This document shows positions 45,332-56,600 of a stretch of DNA of 64,000 nucleotides, in pieces. Both the position numbers and the translations under genes were made by a program. Source of the DNA: an uncultured Acidobacteriota bacterium (GTDB lineage Bacteria > Acidobacteriota > Thermoanaerobaculia > UBA5066); assembly GCA_903845115.1 (NCBI GenBank), contig CAIMWE010000117.1, forward strand, positions 21,359 to 85,358. The letters run 5' to 3'. The notes under the pieces are model-generated. The model was not told the DNA's origin. It ran no database searches and worked only from the letters and a program-made list of their open reading frames with translations. Position 1 is the stretch's first letter; each line of letters begins with the position of its first letter.

Positions 45332-45745
45332 CCCGACGGGACGGGTTTAACACGCCCTGCACGGTCGGTGGCGCCTCGCGCCGGCCGGAGCTGGCTGTCG
45401 TTCATGAGGGGAGCCCTGACGCGCACGGTTTCCCTCACTGCTTCGCAGTCCACCCCTCCGCGCCGTAGAGAGGATCCTTCCGGCCCTTCATCCGGCCAAG
45501 GAGGGGTAGGCCCGGAGGGCCGCAGGGGAGGCCGGCGGCGTCCGGTCTCCCCTGATCCACTGCAGCCGGTTCCGGTGTGGCGCGCAGCGTCATCACCGGT
45601 GGCTCGCGCGCAGGGCCGTAGCGGCGCGCCCTCGCGGCGGTTCGCCGGCCCGTGCGTGACGAAGAGCCGACCCACGTTTCCATCGCAGCTCCTAGCCCAC
45701 GCCACCGCTGCGATGAGTTCGGGTGGCATTCCCGGCGGCGCCCCT
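45332..45745. other. Intergenic region without a supported gene; contains a 9-bp perfect hairpin
   Basis: A 414-bp gap between convergent genes. No frame here resembles a protein family. CATCGCAGC (45681) pairs perfectly with GCTGCGATG (45707) across a 17-base loop. It lies about 30 bp past the stop of the minus-strand CoA-transferase gene and may help end that transcript, though no T-run follows. Other GC-rich inverted pieces (45500-45650) look like repeat debris. Confidence 0.5.
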
Positions 45746-47053
45746 TCAGAGGTACTTCAGCTCGTGCGCCTTCCGGGTCAGCTCTTCCCGCATGTCCGGG
45801 TGGGCCACGTCGATCAGGGCCTTCGCCCGCTGGCGGATCGTCTTGCCGTAGAGGTTCGCCACTCCGTATTCCGTCACGATGTAGTGGACGTCGTTCCGCG
45901 TCGTCACGACGCCGGCCCCCTGGCGGAGCATCGCCACGATCCGGCTGTAGCTCTCGCCCTTGCTCGTCGTCCCGCTCGAGGGGAGGGCGATGATCGGCTT
46001 CCCCCCTTTGGACCGCGCCGCACCCCGGATGAAGTCGAGCTGGCCGCCCACGCCCGAGTAGAAGCGCGGGCCGATCGAGTCGGCACAGACCTGGCCGGTC
46101 AGGTCGACCTCGATCGCCGAGTTGATCGCCACCATGCTGTCGTTCTGCCGGATGACGTACGGGTCGTTCACGTACTCGGTCGGGTGGAGCTCCACCACCG
46201 GGTTGTTGTCGACGAACGAGTAGAGGCGCTGCGACCCGAGCAGGAACCCCGCGATCATCTTCCCGCGGTGGAGCGTCTTCTTCTCGTTGTTGATGACCCC
46301 CGCCTCGTAGAGGTCGATCACGCCATCGGAGAAGAGCTCGGTGTGGATACCGAGGTTCTTCTTCTCCTTCAGGAAGTAGAGGACCCCGTCCGGGATCGCC
46401 CCGATCCCCATCTGGAGCGTCGAGCCGTCCTCGATCAGGCCGGCCACGTGCTTTCCGATCGCCTTCGAGAGGTCGGTGGGGGCGCCCATCGGCACCTCCG
46501 GGATCGGGTAGTCGACCGGGACGGCGTGGGTGATCCGGCTCACGTGGATGAACGAGTCGCCGAGGGTCCGGGGCATCTGGAGGTTCACCTCGGCGACGAC
46601 GACCTTCGCCGACGCGGCGGCGGCCTTCGTGATCCCCACCTCCACGCCGAACGAGCAGAAGCCGTGCTCGTCGGGGGGCGAGACGGCGACCAGGGCCACG
46701 TCGATCGGCAGCGTCCCGGAGGTGAAGAGGACCGGGATCTCCGACAGGCGGCACGGGGTGAAGTCGGCCCGCCCCTCGTTGACGGCGGCCCGGACGTTGT
46801 CGCTGATGAAGAACGAGTTGACCCGGAGGTACTTCTCCATCCCGGGCCGGGTGTAGTCCGAATTCCCGATCGACAGGAGCTGGCAGACCTCGACCGGCTC
46901 CGCCAGGCGCGGCGCCTGACTCACCAGCTCGGCCATCAGCGTCTGGGGCACCGCGCAGTTTCCCGTCACGAAGATCCGCTGCCCGGGCTGGATCACCTCG
47001 ATCGCCCGGTCGACGGAGGCGATCCGGGAATGGTAGGCGTCGATCCAGGTCAT
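45746..47053 (-). CDS. Acetyl-CoA hydrolase/4-hydroxybutyrate CoA-transferase family protein
   Basis: A 435-residue class I CoA-transferase. The N-terminal half has IQPGQRIFVTGNCAVPQTLM, then VSPPDEHGFCSFGVEVG. The catalytic glutamate is expected in GIHTELFSDGVIDLYEAG (about residue 245), preceded by the oxyanion loop LQMGIGAIPDGVL. The C-terminal half has QLDFIRGAARSKGGKPIIAL and VTEYGVANLYGKTIRQRAKA, both family standards. It probably moves CoA between acetyl-CoA and a short acyl or hydroxyacyl acid. The ATG overlaps the stop of the dehydrogenase-like gene (ATGA), so the two products are made together. Exact acyl pair not predictable. Confidence 0.88.
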   Translation of the reverse strand: MTWIDAYHSRIASVDRAIEVIQPGQRIFVTGNCAVPQTLMAELVSQAPRLAEPVEVCQLLSIGNSDYTRPGMEKYLRVNSFFISDNVRAAVNEGRADFTPCRLSEIPVLFTSGTLPIDVALVAVSPPDEHGFCSFGVEVGITKAAAASAKVVVAEVNLQMPRTLGDSFIHVSRITHAVPVDYPIPEVPMGAPTDLSKAIGKHVAGLIEDGSTLQMGIGAIPDGVLYFLKEKKNLGIHTELFSDGVIDLYEAGVINNEKKTLHRGKMIAGFLLGSQRLYSFVDNNPVVELHPTEYVNDPYVIRQNDSMVAINSAIEVDLTGQVCADSIGPRFYSGVGGQLDFIRGAARSKGGKPIIALPSSGTTSKGESYSRIVAMLRQGAGVVTTRNDVHYIVTEYGVANLYGKTIRQRAKALIDVAHPDMREELTRKAHELKYL

Positions 47054-48156
47054 GGTCCCTCCGTCCCCACCTTCTTCGCGTATTCCACGTGGCGGAGGTT
47101 CGTGGCCACCCCGCGGTGCGTCTGGACGCCCCGCGCGAGGACCGGGTCCGACGTGATCGCCTCGTCGGCCCCCGCATCCGCGACCCGCTGGATGTACGGC
47201 CACGCCGCGTTCAGGAAGGCGTGCGTGGAGGTCCGGGCGACGACGCCGGGGAGGTTCGGGACGCAGACGTGGACGATTCCCTCCTCCACGTAGCTCGGGC
47301 TGTGGTGGGAGGTGGGGCGCGACGTCTCGGCGCAGCCGCCCCCGTCGATCGAGATGTCGACGAAGACCGCGCCCGGGCGCATCTTCCTGAGGGTCTCGCG
47401 CGTCAGGACGACCGGCGTCCGCTGGCCCGGGACGGCGACGGCCCCCACGACGACGTCGGCGAAGGAGCAAGCCCGTTCGATGTTGAAGGGGTGGGAGACG
47501 AGGGTGACCAGCCGGCCCGGAAGGACCTCCGCGAGGAACTGGAGCCGCGCCAGGTCCCGGTCGAGGATCGTGACGTGGGCGCCGACGCCGAGGAAGCTCC
47601 GCGCCGCGTGCTCTCCGGCGACGCCCCCGCCGATGATCACCACCTCGGCGGGCGCCACGCCGGGGACGCTTCCGAGCATGACGCCGTTCCCGCCGTGGTC
47701 GTTCGTGAGGGCCTGCCCAGCCATGTGGAGCGCCATCCGGCCTCCGATCTGGCTGAGCGGCTTGAGGACGGGCTGGGAGCCGTCCGGGAGCTGGATCATC
47801 TCGTAGGCGATGGCCGTCACCTCCTTCTCCAGGAGGAGGGCGGTCTTTCCGGGGTGCCCCGCGGCGAGGTAGAGGAACCCCATCAGGATCTGCCGGGGAA
47901 CGACCCATTCCAGCTCGGCGGCCGTCGGGCGCGTCACCTTCAGGACCATCTGCGCCCTTCCCCAGGCCTCCTCGGGCGTGTAGGCGATGCGGGCTCCGGC
48001 CCGGACGTAGTCCTCGTCCGTGAAGCCCGCTCCGAGGCCGGCCCCGCGCTCGACGTAACAGACGTGGGAGGACTCGGTCAGCAACCGGACGCCGGCGGGC
48101 GAGATCCCGGCCCGGAACTCGTAGGGGCGACGTTCCTTCGGGATGCCGATGTTCAC
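47050..48156 (-). CDS. ald: Alanine dehydrogenase/PNT-family protein with an altered active-site position
   Basis: A 368-residue protein of the alanine dehydrogenase/transhydrogenase family. It begins MNIGIPKERRPYEFRAGISP, has the NAD loop VVIIGGGVAGEHAARSFLG (about residue 170), and the conserved VDISIDGGGCAETSRPTSHH with the catalytic aspartate (about 268). The pyruvate lysine is kept (MVLKVTRP, about 73). By eye, the histidine in the family motif YLHLAA is Tyr here (FLYLAA, about 93). That histidine is required in characterised alanine dehydrogenases, so the substrate or activity may differ. First gene of a two-gene operon with the CoA-transferase. The symbol is by family only. Confidence 0.8.
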   Translation of the reverse strand: MNIGIPKERRPYEFRAGISPAGVRLLTESSHVCYVERGAGLGAGFTDEDYVRAGARIAYTPEEAWGRAQMVLKVTRPTAAELEWVVPRQILMGFLYLAAGHPGKTALLLEKEVTAIAYEMIQLPDGSQPVLKPLSQIGGRMALHMAGQALTNDHGGNGVMLGSVPGVAPAEVVIIGGGVAGEHAARSFLGVGAHVTILDRDLARLQFLAEVLPGRLVTLVSHPFNIERACSFADVVVGAVAVPGQRTPVVLTRETLRKMRPGAVFVDISIDGGGCAETSRPTSHHSPSYVEEGIVHVCVPNLPGVVARTSTHAFLNAAWPYIQRVADAGADEAITSDPVLARGVQTHRGVATNLRHVEYAKKVGTEGP

Positions 48157-48268
48157 GGTTCCCTCCCTTTCCGGCGACGGGGCGCTCTCCTCCCGCCGGA
48201 AGCTCGCCAGGCGGCGCTTCCTCTCCTACGCTACCACCCGAGGCCGGCCCGGGCAGTAGTCCTGATGG

Positions 48269-49696
<1,428 letters not shown>

Positions 49697-49703
49697 AGCT
49701 CCT

Positions 49704-49752
49704 CCGGGGCGGCTCGCGGAGGAACTTCCGCGGGGCCGCCCCGGTCTCTTCC
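49704..49752 (+). terminator. Probable terminator after gapA
   Basis: CCGGGGCGGC (49704) pairs perfectly with GCCGCCCCGG (49735), and an inner CGCGGA/TCCGCG pair extends the hairpin. TCTCTTCC follows, so it is strong in stem but modest in T content. Confidence 0.7.
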
Positions 49753-49875
49753 TCCCCTCCCGGACTGCGTCTCAGGGCTTCAATCCAGATCGTTTAGATC
49801 GTTTGGCTCATTGCGCCCCCTCTCCGGGCACGGCTACAGTCCCGGCCGTGAAGCACCCAGCTTGAGAGTGGAGAA

Positions 49876-52446
49876 GTGCCAGTGGTAGGACGCGTCCGGC
49901 CGGCCCCGAAGAGTCCCTCCGTCGCCCCGGTAGTCGAAGTCGAATCCGGCAGGAGAAGAGGGCATCCCGGCCCGGGGAACCGCGTGGCGCTCCTGCTGCT
50001 CGGGGCGGCCCTGCTGCTCCTGGGCGGGCCCCTCCTGGCCGCAGGCGATCCGAACGAGGCGTGCCTCGACTGCCACGCCGATGCGTCCCTCACGCGCCCG
50101 GCGCCCAACGGGGCGACGCAGTCCCTGACGGTCACCGCGGCCACCCTGGCCGCGTCGAAACACGCCAAGCTGACGTGCGTCGACTGCCACGCGGACCTCA
50201 AGGGCTCCACCGACTTTCCCCACGCCGAGAAGCTGAAGCCCGTCGGTTGCGTGAAGTGCCACGCCGCCCCGGCGAAAGCGGTCGCCGCGGGCAGCCACGA
50301 GGGCAAGCTCACCTGCGCGGGCTGCCACGGCAAGCACGACATCCTCGGCCCCAAGGACGCGAACTCGTCCGTGTCCGCCGGGAAGATCAACAAGACCTGC
50401 GCCGAGTGCCACGACCGCCTTCACGCCCCGGTTCCCGGACGGACGGCGAGCTACGCGAACTACGACGTCGGGATGCACGGGCGCCACCCCGTCGCCAGCG
50501 GGCCGAACGGCCCCTCCTGCTCCGGCTGCCACGGCACCCACACCATCGCGAGCGAGGAGAAGCTCTCGAAGGGCCTCGAGTCGGCCTGCATGAAGTGCCA
50601 CCCGAAGGTCGAGGCCGAGTTCAAGGCTTCGGTCCACGCCGACCTCAACGGGGGCCGGGCCAACTCGCACTGCTTCGGGTGTCACGGCGAGCACCGCAGC
50701 AAGGCGCCGTCCGACACCGGCCTCCACGTGCTGAACGAGTCGCCCGCCGAGCAGACGTGCGGCGCGTGCCACGCCGAATCGGTCGCCCGGTACAACCGGA
50801 GCCTGCACGCCTACGCCCTGGCGAAGGGCTCGGCCCGCGCGCCCCGCTGCGAGAGCTGCCACGGCTCCCACGACATCCGCCGGGTGAAGGACCCTCTCTC
50901 GCCGATCTCCCGGCAGCGCCAGGTGGACACGTGCGCCCAGTGCCACAGCAAGATCGGCCTCAGCCTCGACCCGGACATCCGGATGCCCCGGTCGTTCGAG
51001 AGCTACCAGGAGAGCACGCACGGCAAGCTCCTCGCCAAGGGGAACACCAAGGTCCCCGTCTGCGTCGACTGCCACGGCGGCCACATCATCCGGCCCAAGA
51101 GCGACCCCACCTCGACGATCGCCCACATCAACATCGACAAGACCTGCGGCCGCTGCCACGACAAGGAGCAGGAGGCCTACCGAACCTCCATCCACTACCG
51201 CGCGCTGGAGTTCGGCGTGGACGACAGCCCGACGTGCACCGGGTGCCACGGCGAGCACAGCATGCTCTCGCCCAAGGATCCGAAGAGCCGCGTCAGCCAT
51301 GGCCGCCAGGCCGACGAGACCTGCGGCCGCTGCCACAACAACCCGACGATCATCCGCAAGTACGGCCTGAACCCGGACGTCGTCTCCACCTACGAGGACA
51401 GCTACCACGGCCTCGCCACAGACCGGCGGAGCGAGAAGTCCCCCACCTGCGCCAACTGCCACGACGCCCACGCCGTTCGCACCGTGCGAGACCCGAAGTC
51501 GACGGTGAACAAGGCCAACGTGACCGCGACGTGCCAGAAGTGCCATCCCAAGGCCAGCGGGACCTTTGCCGCCTCGTACTCGCACACCGCTCTCCAGCAC
51601 CGCGACACGGGGATCAACTTCTGGATCACCCGCATCTACTGGATTCTCCTGGCCCTCGTGATCGGCGGCATGGTCCTGCACAACCTGATCCTCCTCAATT
51701 TCCACATGCTGGAGGCCCGCAAGCACCAGGGCGCGGGTCCGACGGTCGTCCGGTTCGACCGCCAGCAGATCGTCCAGCACATGGCGCTCTCCATCTCCTT
51801 CATCCTCCTGGCCGTCACGGGCTTCGCGCTGAAGTTCCCCGACGCCCTTTGGGTCAGGGGGCTCTCGTTCATCGGCCTGAACGAGGTGGTGCGGCCCTAC
51901 CTCCACCGCGCGATGGCGATCCTCCTGATCGTCTGCAGCATCTACCACGTCTACTACCTCGCGATGGTCAAGCGCGGCCGCGAGGAGCTGAAGGCCCTCC
52001 TGCCGGCGCCCGAGGACATCACCGACTTCTTCGACACCATGAAGTACCACCTCAGGCTCAGCAGCAAGCCGCCGGAGTACGGCCGCTACGACTACTCCCA
52101 GAAAGCCGAATACTGGGCGCTCATCTGGGGAACGATCCTGATGATCATCACGGGCTTCATCCTCTGGTTCCCGGCCCAGTTCTCGTCGCGCATGCCCAGC
52201 TGGGTCGTCACCGCTTCCCAGACTGTCCACCTCTACGAGGCGTGGCTGGCCACCCTCGCGATCGTCGTGTGGCACTTCTTCTTCGTCATCTTCCACCCCG
52301 AGGAATACCCGATGAGCTGGACCTGGCTGACCGGCAAGATGGGCATGGACCACGTCCGCCACCGTCACGGCCGCTGGTTCAGGACCCTCTCGAAGGAAGA
52401 GCAGGGAGAAGCCCCGAAGGAAGACGCCGGAGACCCGAAGCACTAG
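49876..52446 (+). CDS. 17-heme c-type cytochrome fused to a cytochrome-b membrane domain (CbcL-like)
   Basis: An 856-residue respiratory protein. After a hydrophobic signal or anchor (RVALLLLGAALLLLGGPLLA, about residues 36-55) there are 17 CXXCH heme c sites between about residues 63 and 558, the first CLDCH and the last CQKCH. Four or five helices follow from ITRIYWILLALVIGGMVLHN (about 585), with histidines in LHRAMAILLIVCSIYHVYYL and LATLAIVVWHFFFVIFHPEE placed to ligate two b hemes, as in formate dehydrogenase/hydrogenase gamma subunits. The layout resembles Geobacter CbcL: quinol oxidation in the membrane feeding periplasmic hemes. Start codon uncertain (GTG at 49876 or the GTG at 49984). 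First gene of the cluster. Confidence 0.88.
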   Translation: MPVVGRVRPAPKSPSVAPVVEVESGRRRGHPGPGNRVALLLLGAALLLLGGPLLAAGDPNEACLDCHADASLTRPAPNGATQSLTVTAATLAASKHAKLTCVDCHADLKGSTDFPHAEKLKPVGCVKCHAAPAKAVAAGSHEGKLTCAGCHGKHDILGPKDANSSVSAGKINKTCAECHDRLHAPVPGRTASYANYDVGMHGRHPVASGPNGPSCSGCHGTHTIASEEKLSKGLESACMKCHPKVEAEFKASVHADLNGGRANSHCFGCHGEHRSKAPSDTGLHVLNESPAEQTCGACHAESVARYNRSLHAYALAKGSARAPRCESCHGSHDIRRVKDPLSPISRQRQVDTCAQCHSKIGLSLDPDIRMPRSFESYQESTHGKLLAKGNTKVPVCVDCHGGHIIRPKSDPTSTIAHINIDKTCGRCHDKEQEAYRTSIHYRALEFGVDDSPTCTGCHGEHSMLSPKDPKSRVSHGRQADETCGRCHNNPTIIRKYGLNPDVVSTYEDSYHGLATDRRSEKSPTCANCHDAHAVRTVRDPKSTVNKANVTATCQKCHPKASGTFAASYSHTALQHRDTGINFWITRIYWILLALVIGGMVLHNLILLNFHMLEARKHQGAGPTVVRFDRQQIVQHMALSISFILLAVTGFALKFPDALWVRGLSFIGLNEVVRPYLHRAMAILLIVCSIYHVYYLAMVKRGREELKALLPAPEDITDFFDTMKYHLRLSSKPPEYGRYDYSQKAEYWALIWGTILMIITGFILWFPAQFSSRMPSWVVTASQTVHLYEAWLATLAIVVWHFFFVIFHPEEYPMSWTWLTGKMGMDHVRHRHGRWFRTLSKEEQGEAPKEDAGDPKH

Positions 52447-52640
52447 ATCCTCTCTCGATCGACCTCACATTGCGGGGAGCAGCAATTGCCTGAAACGGGA
52501 TCGCGCGGCGCAGACGACGAGTACTCGCTCGAAGGTGCGCCCCGCGGTTCCGGGTCGAAGCTCTCTCCCTCGTCCCCTTCCCACCGGGCTGCCAGAGAAA
52601 ACGAATACTTGGCTCGACAAGAGCTGAATTGGAGTCACGC

Positions 52641-53612
52641 ATGACGTTGAGCAGACGTGCCTTGCTGAACCTCGGGCTGGCGACCTCGTCCGTGGCCGCC
52701 ACCTCGGCCCTGGCCTCAGACGAGAAGAAGGATCCCAAGGGCGAAGGCGGGCCCGCCCCGAACTACGCGAGCGTCCTCGTGGACACCACCCTCTGCATCG
52801 GGTGCCGCAAGTGCGAGGAGGCCTGCAACAAGAGGAATCACCTCCCCCGCACCGCCGAGTCCTTCGAGAACAAGGAGGCCCTCCGGACCTTCCGCCGGCC
52901 CACCGAGGGCGCGTTCACGGTGGTGAACCGGTTCGTCGGGAGCCCCTCGCCGGACCAGGCCTCGCTCCCCGAGAGCCATTGCAAGGTGCAGTGCATGCAC
53001 TGCCTGATCCCCTCCTGCGTGTCGGCCTGCATCGTCGGGGCCATGAGGAAGACCTCCGACGGCGCCGTGGTCTACAACCCGACGATCTGCGTCGGCTGCC
53101 GGTACTGCCAGGTGGCCTGTCCGTTCGAGGTGCCGGCGTACGAGTTCGACGTCGCCCTCACGCCGCGGGTCAGGAAGTGCGAGTTCTGCACCGACCGGGC
53201 GAAGGGGACGGGCGCCAACCCGGCGTGCGCCGCCTCCTGCCCCACCGAGGCCCTCGTCTTCGGGCACCGCGGGGCGCTCGTGGCCATGGCCAAGGACCGC
53301 CTGGCGAAGAAGCCGGACCGCTACGTCAACCACATCTACGGCGAGACGGAGGTGGGCGGGACCTCGTGGCTCTATCTCACCGGACGCCCGGCGGAAGAGC
53401 TCGGCCTGCTGAAGCTCACCGACACGGCCCCGGCGCTCCGGACCGAGGCGATCCAGCACGGCATCTTCAAGTTCGGGGCCCTCCCCATCGCCCTGTACGG
53501 CGCCCTGGCCGGCCTCATGTGGGTCAACAACCGCAAGGAGGCGCCGGGAGGCAGCCCGGGGGCCGGACCCGGTGGCCCGCCGGCCCCGGGAGCCGGCGGA
53601 GGCGCGAAGTGA
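52641..53612 (+). CDS. Tat-exported HybA-like four-cluster ferredoxin subunit
   Basis: A 323-residue periplasmic iron-sulfur protein. The N-terminal TLSRRALLNLGLATSSVAAT is a twin-arginine signal. Cysteine groups for four [4Fe-4S] clusters are CIGCRKCEEAC, CMHCLIPSCVSAC, CVGCRYCQVAC and CEFCTDRAKGTGANPACAASC, the HybA/DmsB arrangement. A C-terminal helix FGALPIALYGALAGLMW anchors it, as in HybA. The ATG at 52641 has GGAG six bases upstream. Its stop overlaps the GTG of the HybB-like fusion gene. It should pass electrons between the quinone-reactive membrane subunit and periplasmic hemes. No catalytic hydrogenase or molybdopterin subunit is adjacent. Confidence 0.9.
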   Translation: MTLSRRALLNLGLATSSVAATSALASDEKKDPKGEGGPAPNYASVLVDTTLCIGCRKCEEACNKRNHLPRTAESFENKEALRTFRRPTEGAFTVVNRFVGSPSPDQASLPESHCKVQCMHCLIPSCVSACIVGAMRKTSDGAVVYNPTICVGCRYCQVACPFEVPAYEFDVALTPRVRKCEFCTDRAKGTGANPACAASCPTEALVFGHRGALVAMAKDRLAKKPDRYVNHIYGETEVGGTSWLYLTGRPAEELGLLKLTDTAPALRTEAIQHGIFKFGALPIALYGALAGLMWVNNRKEAPGGSPGAGPGGPPAPGAGGGAK

Positions 53613-56600
53613 ACACGGACCACCGCCCCCACCGCGTCACGAAGCCGTTCTTCACGTTCGGCACGCTTTCGCTCCTCTGCTTCATGGGCGTCGGGTACGC
53701 CTTCGGCATCACCCGCCTGCTCCTGGGCATCAGCTCGGTCACGAACCTCGACAACCACAACACGTGGGGCATCTGGATCTCCTTCGACGTGGCGTGCGGC
53801 GTCGCCCTGGCCGCCGGCGGCTTCACGACGGCGGCCCTGGTGGACATCTTCGGCCGCAAGTCCTACAAGGCGCTGCTCCGCCCGGCCCTCATGACGGCGT
53901 TCCTGGGCTACCTCTGGGTCGCCATCGCGCTGGCCTTCGACCTGGGCCGCTGGTGGAACATCTGGCGCCCTCTCTTCAACTGGCAGGGCAACTCGGTCCT
54001 CTTCGAGGTGGGCATGTGCGTCATGGCCTACCTCATCGTCCTGGCGATCGAGATGAGCCCCTCCATCATCGAGGGTCTCAGGGACCGGATCGCCAGCGAC
54101 GAGTGGGGCGCCGCGATCCTGAAGCGGATCGAGAAGCCGATCATCACGGTCCACTCCTGGGTCAAGATCGTCCTTCCCGTGTTCATCGTGGCCGGCGTGT
54201 GCCTGTCGTGCATGCACCAGTCCTCCCTCGGGACGCTGATGCTCATCGCCCACACCAAGCTGAGCCCCCTGTGGGACACCTCCATCCTGCCTCTCCTGTT
54301 CCTCATGTCGGCCATCACGGTGGGCTTCCCGATGGTGATCCTGGAGTCCATCTACGCCAACATCAGCTTCGGGCGGAAGCCGGAGATGGAGCTCCTCACG
54401 CCCCTCTCCCGGGTCATCCCGTATTTCCTGGGCGCCTACGGCCTGGTCAAGATCGGCGACCTGGTCGTCCGTCACAAGGACCTCGACTTCGTCCAGCACC
54501 CGGCCGCCACGGTCGCGCTCGCCATCGAGATCCTGCTGGGCGTCCTCGCCCCGTTCGTCCTCCTGCTCAACAAGGCGGTCCGGCGGTCGATGGGATGGCT
54601 GTTCTTCAGCGTCTCGCTGATCATCTTCGGAGTCGTCCTCAACCGGATCAACGTCTTCCTGGTCGGCTACTACCCGCCCTACTCCGTGAAGTCGTACTTC
54701 CCGTCCGTCGGCGAGATCGCCATGACGGTGGCCATCGTCTCGAGCATCCTGTTCTGCTACCGGTTCCTGGTGACGTTCTTCCCCATCCTGCCGGGATACG
54801 TCGCCCCCGTGGGCGTCCAGGTGCCCCTGGAGACGGACGAGCGCGAGAAGACCGTCTCCCCGTTCTGGACCTGGGTCATCCGCGGAACGGCAGTCGCCTT
54901 CCTGGTCGGCTTCGTCGCGCTCTACATCCTGGTTCACAAGGAAGCCATCCAGGACTCCGCGCGCACCGTCCAGGAGGTCAAGCGGGTCACGGCAGGCGGA
55001 GCCCCGCCCGCCAGCTCCGGCAAGGGACCGGTCTATCCTCACCGGCCGTCGGGCTACAAGAACTTCTACCTCCTCGACGCCGCCGCCCTCCGCGACCAGT
55101 CGAACGACTACGAGCCGGTCGGCTTCTCCCATCGCATTCACGACGAGCTGGTGGGCGGCGACTGCGGGGTCTGCCACCACCGGTACGCGTCGTCGAAGGA
55201 GGACCGGGTCGGCACGGACATCAAGGAGATCCACGCCTCGATGGACGTGAAGCTCGGCGGTCCCTGCTCCTCCTGCCACGACACCATGGCCGACAAGCAG
55301 CCTCAGAGCTGCATGCACTGCCACGGCCTGGCGAACGAGGCGGACGCCCCCTCCCGCATCGGCCTGAAGGGCGCTTACCACCGGCAGTGCATCGGCTGCC
55401 ACGAGAGCCAGCGCAAGCCGAGCACGGCCCCCACGGACTGCGCCACCTGCCACCACCCGTGGACCCCGGACCACGCCACCCTCGTCACGTTCAAGGGAAT
55501 CCCGACTCCACAGGACGTGACGCGGACCTGCCTCTCCTGCCATCCCAAGGTCGGGCAGGACCTCCTCGGCGCGGCCCACTGGACCGGGAAGGGGCGCTCC
55601 CCCACCCTGGTCGGACGCGAGCACCAGAAGGACGTCAGCCTGACGTCCATGGTGAACACCTACTGCGTCGCCGTCGGGCCGACGGCGCGGACGTGCGGCG
55701 AGTGCCACGCCGGCTACGGCGGGCCGAAGACGGGCCCGGCCGCGATGGACGAGGCGAACATCGACTGTCTGGTCTGCCACGACGCCACCGGGACGTACAG
55801 GAAGGATCCCAAGCGGGCCGGCTTGCCGGACCCGTCGCTGGACCTGGCGGTCCTCGCCAAGAAGGTCGGGCGCCCGTCCCGGAGGGAGTGCGGCTCCTGC
55901 CACTTCGAGAGCGGCGGCGCCCCCAACGCCAAGCACGGCGACCTGGAGCCCGCGATGACCGACGCGACCGCCGAGGTCGACATGCACATGGGCACGCTGA
56001 AGATGCGCTGCCAGGACTGCCACACCACCGCGGCCCACCGGATCGCCGGGATGTCGCTCTCCACCCCGACCGTGGAAGGGCGCGTCCGCTGCGAGAAGTG
56101 CCACGGCGCGACTCCCCACGGGGTCCTGGGGCCGCTGTCGCGGCACCTCGACGACCACGTCCGGGCCGTCGCGTGCGAGACCTGCCACATCCCCTCCTTC
56201 GCCCACACCTCGCCGACCCTCCTGCGCCGCGACTACTCGGTGGCCGGGCAGGACCGCCCCGAGAAGATGGATAAGAACGGCAGACCCGAGTACGACAAGA
56301 AGCTCGGCGCGCTGACGTGGGGCAAGGACCTCACCCCGGCCTACCTCTGGTACGACGGGACCCGGAGCGGCGTGCTGGCGGGAGACAAGATCGACCCGAA
56401 GGCCCCCGTCGTCCTGAACGCCCCGGTGGGCGAGAAGCGCAACCCGGAAGCGCGCATCTTCCCCTTCAAGGTCAACACGGCCGTGCAGCCTTACGACAAG
56501 GACAACAACACGCTGGCGATCCCCGCCCTCGCCGACAGCTACTGGGTCGACTTCGACTGGCCCAAGGCCCTCGCTGCCGGCATGAAGAAGGCCGGCCTCC

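Noticed and set aside
45332..45745. A remnant protein ending YGAEGWTAKQ on the minus strand
   Set aside because: No recognisable domain, no ribosome site, and the frame continues from antisense of the CoA-transferase gene. I cannot support a gene or pseudogene.
49876..49986. A firm choice of start codon for the 17-heme cytochrome
   Set aside because: The GTG at 49876 has its purine-rich sequence too close, and the GTG at 49984 would shorten the signal. Neither can be preferred from sequence alone, so the longer form is listed with a caveat.
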